Of a stretch of 64,000 nt of DNA, positions 10,901-21,891 are shown piece after piece. Numbering within the stretch: the first letter of the stretch is position 1; each line of letters starts with the position of its first letter. The position numbers were made by a program, and so were the translations under genes. Source of the stretch: Isoetes taiwanensis. Lineage: Eukaryota > Streptophyta > Lycopodiopsida > Isoetales > Isoetaceae. The notes beneath the pieces were generated by a model that saw nothing but the letters and a program-made list of their open reading frames with translations, made no database searches and had not been told where the DNA came from. The DNA lies in NCBI GenBank assembly GCA_021234155.1, contig JAJEKV010000020.1, positions 12,925,075-12,989,074 on the forward strand, given 5' to 3'.

Positions 10901-11797
10901 CTCTAAGATGCTATGAAGATTCCCCTAGATTCCCATAGATCCTCTTGAGGTTCCCATAGTCTCTAAGATTCTCTTGAGATTCCCTAAATTCCCAACGACT
11001 ATTCTAAGATTCCTCTACATTCCCCAAAGATTCTCTTAGCTTCCCTGAGATATTATGAGGATTTCCCTAGATTCCCAAAGATTCTCCCAAGAATCCTAAA
11101 GATTCTCTTGCGATTCTTCAGATTCCCTAAAGTTCTGTTGAGATTCCTCTAGATTCTTAAAGATCCCATGAAGATTCCTCTAGATTCCCTTAATTTACCA
11201 TAGATTTCGTAAAGTTCTAAGATTCTAAGAAGATTCTTAGAATCTGATCACATTGGCTCCAATTGCAACGGAATAGTGCCAAAGTATCAGTCATTGGAAA
11301 GGTCTCGACGAGAGGGATCCAATGGCATAGGCCCCACCTTCATCCGACCTCTGTACTGCAAGTTACGTGCCTTTGAATGTGATATCAAAAAAGAAGCTTC
11401 TTGGAAAGTGCATTCATAAATACTTTCTAACTTTTTATTAATGAGAGTGCCACCTCACTATCTTTAAAAAAAGAAATATCAATTTAATATAAAAAGTTAA
11501 GGGCTAGGATTTATCCTCGCCCTTTGATCTAACGGTTACAATCTACTGCACCAAATCCACTTTTTGGCACCTTCCTTGCACCTTCTTCACAAAATTTAAG
11601 GGCTAGGATTTCGTCTCCCCTTTTCATCCAATGGCTTGGGGATGTGGTGCATGCCCCCATGCATGCCCATGCATGGCCCCCATGGAGATCCAATGGCTAT
11701 ATGTTCACCACCTCACCTATTTTCAAATGAACGGCCTAGATCGATTTGAATATATAGATATCTATTCCATGGGGGCATCCAAAGTAATTTTATATAT
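4925..11797 (+). repeat. AGATTC satellite array, plus orientation, 2.1 kb higher-order units
   Basis: The stretch is built of short units of about 12-26 bp around AGATTC, with common variants such as AGATTCCCCTAGATTC and CATCAAGATTC. It is organised in higher-order units: the landmark ATTCTAAGTATATTTTCC occurs at 5,504, 7,610 and 9,716, exactly 2,106 bp apart. Each unit is roughly 1.55 kb of short repeats followed by about 535 bp of non-repetitive DNA (for example 7,075-7,609). The first two units are almost identical, which implies recent duplication. An earlier partial junction (AAGATTCTTAGAATTCGATCGCATTG, near 5,240) shows that the array once had another unit to the left. No coding potential: the ORFs at 7,317 and 11,631 lie in the single-copy block and are not protein-like. 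Confidence 0.92.
7075..7609 (+). repeat. Single-copy block of satellite unit 1
   Basis: Non-minisatellite part of the higher-order unit, repeated at about 9,182-9,715 and 11,253-11,800 and, in reverse orientation, at 24,948-25,490 and 26,876-27,385. Recognisable landmarks are GGCTCCAATTGCAACGG, CTCGACGAGAGG, GGCTAGGATTTATCCTCACC, a CATGCATGCCCATGCATGG palindromic cluster near 7,470 and a GGGGGCATCCAAAG end. The ATCCAATGGCT and GGGCTAGGATT phrases resemble those in DNA-transposon termini of plants, but no TIR pair or target duplication could be fixed. Confidence 0.7.
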
Positions 11798-11818
11798 ATT
11801 AATATTACTAGAAAAAGT

Positions 11819-11835
11819 GCCCAGCGTTGCTGGGC
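11819..11835 (-). other. Helitron 3' terminal hairpin
   Basis: GCCCAGC-GTT-GCTGGGC forms a perfect 7 bp stem with a 3 nt loop, 7 nt from the terminal CTAG. Its place and size match the palindrome that ends Helitron replication. Confidence 0.75.
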
Positions 11836-12848
11836 TTTTCGATCGGCATAAGTTCAAAGTAAAAATACTATAAATGGAGAAGTATGGTGCTGCGTACAAT
11901 CAAGCCATATTCATCACATACAATATGTTCTAAAGTGTCTGCATCTCGGATCAAGGATGGAGCTGCAAATAACCATTTCTTACTCGCCATTTGAATCAAG
12001 ATATAGTGATGTTCTAATCAGAAAGAGAGTTGAAAAAACAAATAGGCCGCATTGCTTTAAATAGATTCACAAACAAATAGAGCAGAATGATTACATTTGA
12101 TGCAAATAAATAGTCCCAAATTTATCTTTGTATCATAACAAAGCCTACCCAGCGAAATCTTTTAGCATAAACTTAGTACATCGAAGGCTTCTTGACAGTT
12201 TTTCTTTTTTTCCTGAGCTGCTGTCAGGAATACATTTCTTCCAAGGCTCGTGCATCTAAAGCTCAATATCTTGTGCAACCCATGGTATTGCATCCCACAA
12301 CAAAAAGGCAAAGTGGTTCGTTGCTTTTTATTCTTTAAAAGCTTACTATATGAAGAAGAATTTTGCCTCAATTAAACATAAAAATTGGCACCATATTATG
12401 AGCAAAACCAAATGAGAATATTCTTGGTTCAATCTCCTTGTACATGTTTAGAACTACACCAGTTGTGGTTGTTCCATGCATGCATGTTGACATTAAATAG
12501 TCTGCATTGTGTTCTGTTTAATTTTCTTCACATCTTTGCACTTGTATATAATATTCCAATACAAAATCTATCTAATGATCTAAAGCAGGTCATCCAAATA
12601 AAATAGATTTGATACCACAAAAGTTTATCATCAATATATCATAAATATGTGGCAAATCTTAGAATTCAACAAACGTAAATGATTCTGAAAGACACCAACT
12701 TCTTTAAATAAAAAGAAGACATAAAACAACTTTCCTAGAAGGTTCTCTCATCTTTGGAGCCCATGCTTATCCCTTTTACTTCAACGATCCTGTATCTCTA
12801 TGAACTTAGCTTTCCATATGCCCCTAGCCACTGCATTTTTTTACAGCT

Positions 12849-13398
12849 TCTGTTTTCCTCGACAATTCTTGCATGGGTCACCTGGCAATCTTGGCATGGC
12901 AATCTTGGCATGTAAATGCTGAGCTGTTTTATTTTATGAAGGAATAAATAAACAGCATGTTAAACAACAATTCCAATGATAAAAGCTAGAGAAATTATTG
13001 CTAGCTTTTTGTGTAAGTGTTATTCTGCATAATTATATGCACATTCCTTCTTGGCTTGCATCTCCACTTCCCATGGGTTGATGAGCATATAGAAATATCT
13101 TCTAGTTGAGAGCATGCTCTTCTAACACTGATAGTTTATTGTAAAACAACGATTTCACCAACATTACCTGTTTTCCTGGACATTTCTTGCATGGGTCACC
13201 TGGCAATCTTGGCATGTAAATGCTGAGCTGTTTTATTTTATGAATAAACAGCATGTTAAACAACAATTCCAATGATAAAAGCTAGAGAAATTATTGCTAG
13301 CTTTTTGTGTAAGTGTTACTCTGCATAATTATATGCACATTCCTTCTTGGCTTGCATCTCCACTTCCCATGGGTTGATGAGCATATAGAAATATCTTG
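12849..13398 (+). repeat. Tandem duplication of ~230-250 bp inside the Helitron
   Basis: A segment from GACAATTCTTGCATGGGTCA to GATGAGCATATAGAAATATC occurs at about 12,860-13,101 and again at about 13,178-13,398, 296 bp apart at equivalent points (CTAGCTTTTTGTGTAAGTG at 13,001 and 13,297). Copy 1 has small extra repeats (GGCAATCTTGGCATG doubled, and GGAATAAATA). Confidence 0.85.
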
Positions 13399-14427
13399 TA
13401 CCTATATGGGCAGACTCTCTACCAATTTCTTATTTATATTGCTAGGTTCAAAATACTTGTTGCACAGCATATCATTTTTTGCATTAACTGGCTGGAATGA
13501 TGGGCAAACATTTGCCTGCTCTATTCTATTCTATTCTATTTCATTCATGTTATTCATCTCTAGAAGTCAGGGCCTTGTCAAAATACTATGTGATTCCTAG
13601 GGTGGGCTACATTCTTGTTGAAGGACAATAGTTCAATTCAACAAAGTAATGTCTATAGTCCAAACAAAATATGCAACTCATAAGAACACTGACATGAAAA
13701 CAACTCACCTTCAACTGAACTGTGCAGACCAGATATTGTTTATGATATGCTGTTGCCGCTCCTGAAAGTTATATGGTTACCCTCAAAGAAGATGACCCCA
13801 AAATATCCTTCCTTTCTTCAAGCCTTCACACATCGTTTTCCCATGTCAAAAGATGCTAGGGTCTTCTGAAGCATTCAGGACATATATCATAGGCTATAAC
13901 CTAGTACATTAGTATTTTACAGCACATGACAACGGTCTAAGAGAACTTCACTTCAGCAGACAAACTATGCATTCCGCTTCCAAGGGCTGCTTTGAATAGC
14001 ATGTAATTGTGAGGGAACTGTCCATGTTTCCATTCTAAGTTCAACAACTTCCCATCACGGATGCTGTCCCTGTTCGGCACAATATAAATTAGCTGCTTCA
14101 TACATTTGACATCACTAAGCGCTTGCTCAAAATCTAAATATACAAGTCATTTGAGTATACTCCACAGACACCAACCTATATGTGCAACTAAAACTTGGGA
14201 TCACAAGTCCAAGGCTCAATTGTACACGGCAATCAGTTGCCATGCTTAAAGATATATTTTTATTGTCCTGGAGTCCCTGCTTTATCCATACTATTTTTGC
14301 ACAGGAAACATTAAGTCACGGAACTTATGATAAGACTGCAACAGAAGAAAATGCAAGTAATACCATGCATTAGATCTGCTGATATATCGTTTTCAAATAC
14401 CCATAAGAAATTAAAAGAGGCACTAAC

Positions 14428-15010
14428 GATGAATTAAGTTGCACTGTAGTGCAGCCCAATGCAAGAAGAATGAAGGCACTCCATTGAATTTGGTTTAACC
14501 TGGAATAGTAACAAAATTGATTATGCAAAATATTATTCTTGATCAGCAGAACATAACAATAAAATCAGCTTACTTTCTATTTAAAAACCACCAGTAGAGA
14601 AGACCAGTACTGATAATGTTGAAATTCTTTAAGATCTGATAGCTAGGCGCATCGACATATACAAATACATAATACTGCACAGTGCAAATAACAGCTGTGA
14701 GCCAATCCTGCATGATCCTCAACAACTACAGATACCAACACTTAGAATCATGTGCAATTATTTGTTCAGTCAAAACCAAGAACATCACATGTCACATCCA
14801 GATGGATGCCATCAAGAAGATGACAGTCTAAGTCAAATATTAATTTGTTTAACAATATAGTGACATATAAAGATACTGCTACATCTTAGATCTTGTATCC
14901 ATTATCTTAACAGTGCATGATTTAGGCAATGGACCTGTAAAAGGTTCTTCACAAGGTACAGCGCTGCAGGAATAGGATAGACCTTGACCTCATCCAATGT
15001 GGTACCTAAT
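14428..15010 (-). pseudogene. CMP-sialic acid transporter-like gene, three consecutive exons captured in the Helitron
   Basis: Three minus-strand exons join in frame: 14,935-15,010 (LGTTLDEVKVYPIPAALYLV plus KNLLQ), 14,574-14,674 (YYVFVYVDAPSYQILKNFNI plus ISTGLLYWWFLNR and a split Lys) and 14,428-14,499 (LNQIQWSAFILLALGCTTVQ plus LNSS). All junctions are gt..ag and phases match. The sequence is that of the plant CMP-sialic acid transporter-like group of nucleotide-sugar transporters (Golgi membrane, multi-span), covering about two membrane helices and the conserved Y-x-I-L-K-N and I-Q-W motifs. First and last parts of the protein are missing, so it cannot make a full transporter, although the open frames suggest the capture is fairly recent. 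Confidence 0.75.
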
Positions 15011-15668
15011 CTGAAATCAAATGCAACAAAATTTGGTCGGCCATTACTTCTAATGCAAAAGCAACAATTAGACTCTAGCTCAAACCAAGGATTTATAGTT
15101 CAATTTGCATGTCAGTTAGTATGTTAGCCATAAAAGATTACCAGTTTAACTTATGCACTCAATGTGCATAAGTCAATCAATAATATAACAGTGCAGTTGG
15201 GTGTGCAGATGCAGCATTACTTCCAAACTTGAAGCAGAGCCAGAACTGAAATGAAGCATTTGAGAACCTCTCCTTGCCATGAACGTGTATAAACAATTTT
15301 AAAACACATTGACAAAGTAGCATTGCCAATGTATCTTGATCGAATCACAATTGGGCATGGCTTAGAATGTGCAAGCATGAAAGTAGAGCACAAGGGCATT
15401 GCTTGCCTCGCCATTTCTTGTCTTCCTTCTTTCAAAGCAATCGGTCCCCTATGCTGAATTTGGATGGGTTTGGTCTTTGATGTTGCATGGACCTGTGCTC
15501 ACCCCTATCACAAATACAAGGGAAAATAGAAAAAATGAAACCCTGGATGCTCCTGAATTGACGCCCTCTGCATTTTTGAGAAGAATGATGAAGAAATGGC
15601 GGCAGGATTTTGTGAAAGAAGTGGTAGCGGATGTAAATCTGAAGGTTCAATCAGAAACTCAAGCTTAC

Positions 15669-15709
15669 CGCTTTTCGCCCTCCAGATTTGACGACAGATA
15701 CTTCAGCGC
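15669..15709 (-). pseudogene. Short upstream exon, probably of the captured transporter or another gene
   Basis: A 41 bp block with a good acceptor (TTGCTTTCAG) and a good donor (GTAAGC) on the minus strand, open in more than one frame (ALKYLSSNLEGEK or AEVSVVKSGGRKA). It lies 660 bp upstream of the transporter exons in the same orientation. I could not match it to the transporter family, so its origin is open. Confidence 0.4.
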
Positions 15710-15950
15710 CTGAAAGCAACCAAATGAAAAACATCTAGATCCATAAGCATGCCTGCTGTCTCGTCGGTTCAATGCAAAGAAAACTAACTACGGCTGCAAA
15801 CAAGGAGAAAGAGAGGAGAAAGAAGAAAAATGAGCAGAACGATCGTATAGAGAAAACCGCCAAAAGCCAAAATCAAGGGATGAAAATAAGTTGAGAAAAT
15901 TCAACGCGCAAGATTGCGCACAGACTATCACAAAACTCCTTTATTATTAT

Positions 15951-15970
15951 ATATAGATAGATAGATATTA
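15951..15970 (+). repeat. GATA microsatellite at the Helitron 5' end
   Basis: ATATAGATAGATAGATATT marks the outer edge of the Helitron. A similar GATAGATAGATAG tract lies at the second Helitron-like head at 38,665-38,683. Confidence 0.6.
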
Positions 15971-16109
15971 TGATATAGATGTTTCCAAACAATTCACTTC
16001 AATAGCCAATTTGACGTTTCTCCTTCTAGCAGGATTTTAGTCACAGTTGACCCATGGCAAGTGTGAATGTGTGTTCCACCACGTTTATCATTTTTGGCAG
16101 TATATATGG

Positions 16110-17643
16110 TGTGACGCTCCCAAAATCTATACGATGCTCCCATCATATAAATATGGGAAATTCCCCTCCCATGGCGACTCCATCACCACGGAAAGGCCCT
16201 CCCTCTGACTTGGACCACTTGTGATGGCCAAGTGTCTGGGTGAAGGACACGGAGGAGTCATTCGTCCCATGCCTTCTATGGGAATCCTATATAGCGGAAG
16301 CATATATACATGTTAGCACCTGGCAACAATACAAATAAATAATATGCCACCACGAAGGGCGGCCACCCATCATCTTCAACACAAATAACAACAGAATACC
16401 GACATAACAAAGGAATGCACCATAAATGAGGATTCTACCCCAGGCTCAGACTCATGGGAGTCAACTGACAGCCAGGGCCTCCAAATAATAACAGACGGAA
16501 TAATGACAATGGCATTGGCTGGCATAGAACAATGGCTAGAGTAGTCCACTCCATCCGCCCCTCCTGTGCACACTTTGCAGATAGGCCGAAACATGTTATG
16601 GCGTGATTGTAGCCTTCCAGAGACGAAATTTCATGGAATCACCATATGAGACTACTCCAAGTTATATCTCCCCAATCCGATGAGGCAGGTCAGGGGGGCG
16701 TCCCTCCCCGGGCATAATGGATCCCTGGGTGTGCTAAAGGATACGTGCCACCTCGGTGCACACGCATCCGTACCCGATTTTAACCCCCAAAATCCATGGG
16801 CCGCCTCGGCGCACCCATCGAGCCCAGGAGGTCCCTATGGGCACATATCCTGCGACTCAAGAGGTGTCAGACCCATACCCGGCCCCAACGCGAGGACCGA
16901 CTATAGGCCTAGCACACTATAGGAGCCCGAGTAGCCGCGCTCAGCAAGGCTCCACACCCGCTTTACCATGGTACCCATTATCTGGTGCTCATTCACATCA
17001 TAGCCTCCACAGCCAGGTGGGCTCTTGTGCACAAGCCACATATAATGGGAGTTAAGGGGTTCTAGCTAGGAGCATGCCTAATCCTAGATGGCCTTTAGGT
17101 CTCTACCCGTCTTTTACCCATACAACACAGGAGGAACAAGAAGAGAGCATTCATATCTGATACATCCATCATAATCTCATCTAGAACATAAAATAGAGAG
17201 GCTAATCATCCATCTAACAAGTAAGGGTTAATTCCTAACTAGAATCTCAAGCTAACTAAGCCTACTAACCAGTGTCGGAACTAGATCTCCCATCTCTCAG
17301 GTTCTCGATGCCCTGCTGGTTGAACAAGCTCCTCCTCCTTCTCCAACTGCCCCCAAATCGAATTGGGGCAAATTGAAACCCGAATTTGGGTATCCCAAGT
17401 TAGCAACTCTCACTTACCCAATTGACTTGGGCCGTGTCAATGCTAAATTACTTATTATTAAGTAATTTAGTATTAGGTTAAGCCCTAAATTCGAATTAGG
17501 GTCTAGGGTTAGGTTTCCACCTTAATAATTAATGATTTACATAGCTAACCTTAGCTTATGAATAATTAATGCACCATTAATTATTCATAGTGACGTGTCA
17601 TGTATTTATACTTAGAAGGCATATAAATACGTGGAACGTCACA
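16110..17643 (-). mobile_element. Ty3/gypsy-type LTR (1,534 bp), probably minus orientation
   Basis: The block begins TGTGACGCTCC and ends GGAACGTCACA, i.e. TG..CA ends with an 11 bp inverted repeat with one mismatch. Next to its right end the minus strand reads GATGCCGAGGACAACATC then ATTTTTAAGGTGAGGAGAA and a stop, like the acidic pol C-terminus (x-E-D-x-x-F-K-x-G) that runs into the 3' LTR of plant gypsy elements. A TATA-like TATTTATA motif occurs twice near 17,600-17,640. Small ORFs inside (16,376-17,055) are not protein-like. No second LTR was found, so the element is truncated or rearranged. Confidence 0.55.
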
Positions 17644-18430
17644 TTCTCCTCACCTTAAAAATGATGTTGTCCTCGGCATCAAGACTACGCTTGCTCAGAG
17701 CCAACACATGAAATGCTGGAAGTAAATGTCCCCACTTTAAAGAGGTAACATGAAATTATAAGTCACACGGAAGTTGTCATGTTTAATGTGATCAAGTTTG
17801 AAATGACTTGTAATGTGCAATTTATAACTCTGCGAGAGTTGAATGGTAAATAATCGAACTTCGTTATATGGAAGAGGACATAACGATGTATATTGTCCTG
17901 AGCATTTTGGTTAGGTGATTAATTAGAAGGAGAATTGAATTACGAAAGAACGAACATATGATATAGACCATACATGATCATCGTTTAGGATCATAGTCTG
18001 TCAAAAAGCGACACTGAAGATATAATACATAAGCAGGCACAACATTGGTCCTTGATGGACCGTAGCCTGTAGGGCATAGCAGTGCAAAGAGAAAGCACAT
18101 ATCACAACGAGAACATGGGCCCCTAGTGACCCTTAAGAGAAACTGCAGGCATCAAGGTAAATGCCTCTGGCCTACAAAATTACAAGACATCAGCGTGTAC
18201 AAATTAATTTATATGTTGTGGTTAAGAATGAGAATGAGAATGATTTTTTATCGTCCACTGAGGCCAATCGGTCTATGGGACCCATAAGGAGCGCAGCAAA
18301 CTTATTATTATTCGGGTTAAAAAACCCCCGCCCCGAAGGGTTTTCGAGGGAAAAACCGTGGCAGTAATAAGAATGCTGTCAAACTGTACAAGTATACATC
18401 AATGTATATATACATGTCAAGTGTGTGCCC
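17644..18430. other. Unassigned DNA between the LTR and the LINE
   Basis: Apart from the short pol-like tail at 17,644-17,700, nothing coding is recognised. Near 18,318-18,360 the minus strand reads CCACGGTTTTTCCCTCGAAA then ACCCTTCGGGGCGGGGG, which recalls the R/U5 part of copia LTRs, but I could not find the ends. Confidence 0.4.
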
Positions 18431-19610
18431 GAGGACATGGCTGATCTCACATGTCCATAACCTCCTGAAGATATGATCCCAGCACCCGTACGGATGCTGT
18501 GCTCAATGTCACATGTAACGGCTAGCCAGGCCTGACCAACTCAGCATATCGTGTCCGAATTTGATCATATGCTGGGCAACTTTGAAGGGTGTGAGATTCA
18601 TCTTCAATGACTCCCATTTGGCAGCATTAATGAGCACGTCTGGCATGGCTCACCAATCCATCTGCCGTCTCAACGAAGATGATGTGCCCCAATGCGAATG
18701 GAGGCAATGAGTCTGCGCCTTTTCATGGGCAAGTGGGTACGCGGGTAGCATTGCGGGCCTCGTTCAATGTGGGATTTATGTGGCACCGGTAGTGTCTTTG
18801 TCTTGACATGTTCAAGGGCATTGGCATCCCAAAGCTTTGGCGAGGAAGCAAAGCGTCAAGATATTGCCTCAAGCTATGGCGATCGCCTCTGTTTTCACAT
18901 GTATGCACTGTGCTCCTCGTGCACATTCCATCTAGCCAACCATTGAGCTCTCTTTTTCCCTCAAAGCAGGCCTTGCGGCGGCTGCGGCTCCATTGCCATG
19001 ATATAAGCTAGTTTAGGGAGGCGAGCATCGTCCATATTGACCACCTTACGAAAATAGACAATGTGGCGATCAAGGGCATGCCCTTTGAAGAGGCAAGAAT
19101 CTGTCTCTGCGATAGAATTTGATATGGGACTGTGGACTTCACCCCTAGTGCTCATTACTAAGAAGGCTTTACGGACTGCTCCCAAGTCATTCAAGTAGCA
19201 AGTGATACTCTTTGGGCCCCATACTTCCACCCCAGGTATAAAGAAGCAGGGCTCCACTAAGACCTTGGGTGGTGATGGGCCCAATCATACAACTCCGCTC
19301 TATGACTATTGTTTTGCATTGCATATAGTGCCTTCTAGCATGCCGTCACTTTCGTGGCCGTATAGATGTGTCCCAATGCATAGTAGAAGGAAACTCCACT
19401 CCCAAATATTTGTATGTGGATGCAACTTCCACATTTTGGCCTCGATGGCGAAGGAGGGACCCTCGGTGGCGTGAAGATGATATGAAAACCACCTTAGTCT
19501 TGGCGGGTTGACGCGATATATCGGTCGCTTGGCCGAGAATGTGTCGGGGCATCGAGATGTCGTTGCATGTCCGCTGGTGTGTAAGCTACGAGGTCCACAT
19601 CATCAGCATA
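18430..19610 (-). pseudogene. LINE ORF2, 3' half: RT tail and C-terminal zinc knuckle
   Basis: The minus strand carries the end of a LINE polyprotein in several frames: YADD box at 19,599-19,610 (RRLIYADDVDLVAYTP), then a block ending STYKYLGVEF (19,346-19,552), then VEPCFFIPGVEVWGPKSITC and LPKLAYIMA (18,961-19,284), and finally a C-x2-C...H...C-type knuckle (CQTC, ED..H..QSCP) near 18,540-18,660. YADD, YKYLG, GVEVWG and the knuckle occur in this order in plant LINEs. Many one-base frame changes break it. Confidence 0.7.
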
Positions 19611-20890
19611 TATTAAGCGTCGATGATCGATAGAGAAGGTGAGCTCCATAAGCCCCATTATCGGCAAACCCGGCTCCAATTGATCAATGTAAAGCCAAAC
19701 AATGTTGGGGAGAGGGCATCCCTCCACGAATCGATACTACTATCAAATGGTTGGCTTCTCTGTAAGGCAACCGACCGAGCATCTTTTCGTATAGCCTATA
19801 CTGCGCATTACGCAAATCACAGGAACCCCGGTACATTTGCGGTCTTGCCCATAGTTTTCGAGGCGCGTGTGTCAAGCGCCTTTGCAAAATCCACAAAGCA
19901 ACAATATAGATCGATGGCGGTTCTGGCCGTCTTCAATCGAGTTCGCATAGCGTGAAGATGTGGTCAATGGTTGAGTCTTAGGGTGCGAATCCGCACAGTG
20001 AGGGGCCGCACCTCTGGCACGCCTGCCCGGCCCGATCAGCTGGCGCTTTCGAGAATCCCGGCAAGCAATTTTGCAAACACCGGCCCGACCATGATTGTTC
20101 GGTAATCATTGAGCAAAGTGTGGGTCACCCTGCCTTATATATGGGAACAACTCGCTATTGGTCCACCGCGTTGGGGAAACCTTTCTGTAATGCCTTGTCG
20201 AACAAAGGCGGTCAACCTTGGTATTATGGGCCGGCCCCGCCCACTTAAGCAATTACGCGCATACCATCCAAGTCACGAGGCTTTCCCATTGGCAAGCATT
20301 TGCAAGCCTTGTTCCGCGTCAGAATCTGTGATTTCGGCCTTTGGGCCTTCTTGCGGTTTGCATGTGCACCACGAGGGTCGTATTATAGCTGTTGCAAGTA
20401 TTGTCTCCACCGCTTTCAGGAGTGATATTCCCCGTGGGTTGTCGCGGCTTTCTAAGAACCCTTCGCCCGGAAGGTCCACGGGATGACGTTCGGGGAGGTA
20501 AAACATTTCCCTTTGATGTCTTTTGCAATGTACGGCTTTCTTAGCTTTAAGGAAGATCGCGTGCTTGTCATTTACGCATGTGGGCGTAAAGCGGGGTGCG
20601 TGACTTGGCGGGCCCAGCATTTGTGTTCCTTGCACTCTGCATCAAACCATTGATTACGTGGGAAGGTTGTGTTCACGGAGGTGCGTGGCGGCTTATCCCA
20701 ACGCACCTCTGCGCCGCTGATCCCTACGCACGCATCGGTCGGTAGGCACTGTCATTTGCTCTAGTGTAGGATATTGCAAAATTTCTGCGGGTCATCTATA
20801 AGCATCGGGCATAAGCCCTGCATATTCATAATCCAATCGCGGTGAGGCATGTGAGGAGTTGTTGCAGGGGGTTTTGCACAACTGCCAAGC
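19611..20890 (-). pseudogene. LINE ORF2, reverse transcriptase core
   Basis: Upstream of the YADD box, pieces of the RT fold can be picked out in alternating frames: GMxxxxx near 20,260, an FLESRDNPRGISLLKAVETI-like block near 20,420, a DFAKALDT-like block near 19,880 and the GCPL-x-PTLFG-x-YID motif at 19,690-19,727, where the frame shifts inside SPTLFG. The domain is inactive as written. Confidence 0.6.
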
Positions 20891-20895
20891 CAACT

Positions 20896-21878
20896 TCAAG
20901 TAAAGTGGTAAGTGGTGCGAGTTGATCTCTTCATCCCTATTAGTTGTTCCCACGAAAGTGCTTGATGACATGCATATCTGCTTTCGGGCACTAGCACATA
21001 GTCCACCACACTAGATCCGCCCCCACGGTTTTCACGCCTACAAGTGCTCTTGCGGGTGGAAGGCCAGCGTGCTAGTCCATTGCAGATTACCCGGGTCAAA
21101 GATCTTTTTGAGCAAAAGCAACTATCGACCATGGCGCGTGACTGATTGTCATCGATGTCCAGTGGCCAAGCTCCTTCTGCGCAGGATGCAACTGCAATAT
21201 ATCATCGATCAAGAGATCAAATCTCATGGGTTGTTCTACCCGGTGCGGCGCATTGAAGTCTCAAGGAGTATGACAAGCGCCCAACCGTTTATCCGGGCCA
21301 GTATGTCATCATATAGATCGATATAGGTGTCGACCTATCCACATAATGACAGTGGGTGTGATAGAAGTTGCTTTACGCATGTAAGAAGTAGCGGCTGCCA
21401 CAAAGAGGGGTCTGCTCTCTTTTGCAATTTTGTACACGCGCACCCCACAGTGCCCGGTTGTGCTTATGCGTCTTGAACAAGGAGATTGATTGTGCCAAGG
21501 TTGTTCGGTAGTAGCGGGCAACCCCCATGCCCCCGCTTTCTGTGCAATCATTGAAGATTGAGTAGTCTTTGGTATCTGGCGGCAAATCAGGTATCCCATG
21601 TTTCCATGAGGAAGATGAGATCCATGCGGCAATCGAGTTGAGACTATCTCCCATACGCCATGGGAAGCCCCGACGATTCGAGGAGACCATCGCGGAGGCA
21701 CAATTCTATTTGTTGGCGGGGGCGGTGGAGATTCGATGGCGGTGACGAAGGGGGTGGCGAAGTGGAAGCGGGCGAGATGTCGCGAGCAACGAAGGTGAGG
21801 CAACTTGAGCGGCGAAGCGTCTGAAGTAGCTTGGTGGCGATGGCTTTGCAGAGAATTTCTTTGCCGGAGGGTTAGCAA
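20896..21878 (-). pseudogene. LINE ORF2, apurinic-type endonuclease region
   Basis: ORFs at 21,309-21,878, 21,373-21,690 and 20,896-21,132 overlap in different frames. Visible features are GGxGVARYYRTTLAQSISL, an LCGSRYFLHA-like strand and near the end RENRGGGSSVVDYVL, matching the R-G-x-S-x-x-D-Y-V-L block of LINE endonucleases. At least two frame changes occur. Confidence 0.6.
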
Positions 21879-21891
21879 GATTCTAGCAGCA

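Larger units (their letters stand above)
11808..15957 (-). mobile_element. Helitron (non-autonomous), minus strand, with captured gene fragments
   Basis: On the minus strand the element starts TCTATATATAATAATAAAGG (T at 15,957) and ends in a hairpin (stem GCCCAGC/GCTGGGC, 3 nt loop, 11,819-11,835) followed 7 nt later by CTAG (11,811-11,808). It is preceded by A and followed by T, so it sits between A and T in the host. TC start, 3' hairpin, CTRR end and AT insertion site are the defining marks of Helitrons. No Rep/helicase is seen, so it would be moved in trans. It contains four exons of a transporter gene with introns, a typical Helitron capture. The rest of its interior is non-coding as far as I can see. 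Confidence 0.75.

Noticed and set aside
4925-11797. Regular AGATTC spacing looked like a CRISPR-type array
   Set aside because: Repeats are short, degenerate and contiguous without unique spacers, in a plant genome with introns; it is a minisatellite.
15399-15713. 104-codon plus-strand ORF in the Helitron
   Set aside because: It runs antisense over a good splice exon of the minus strand and has no protein family features.
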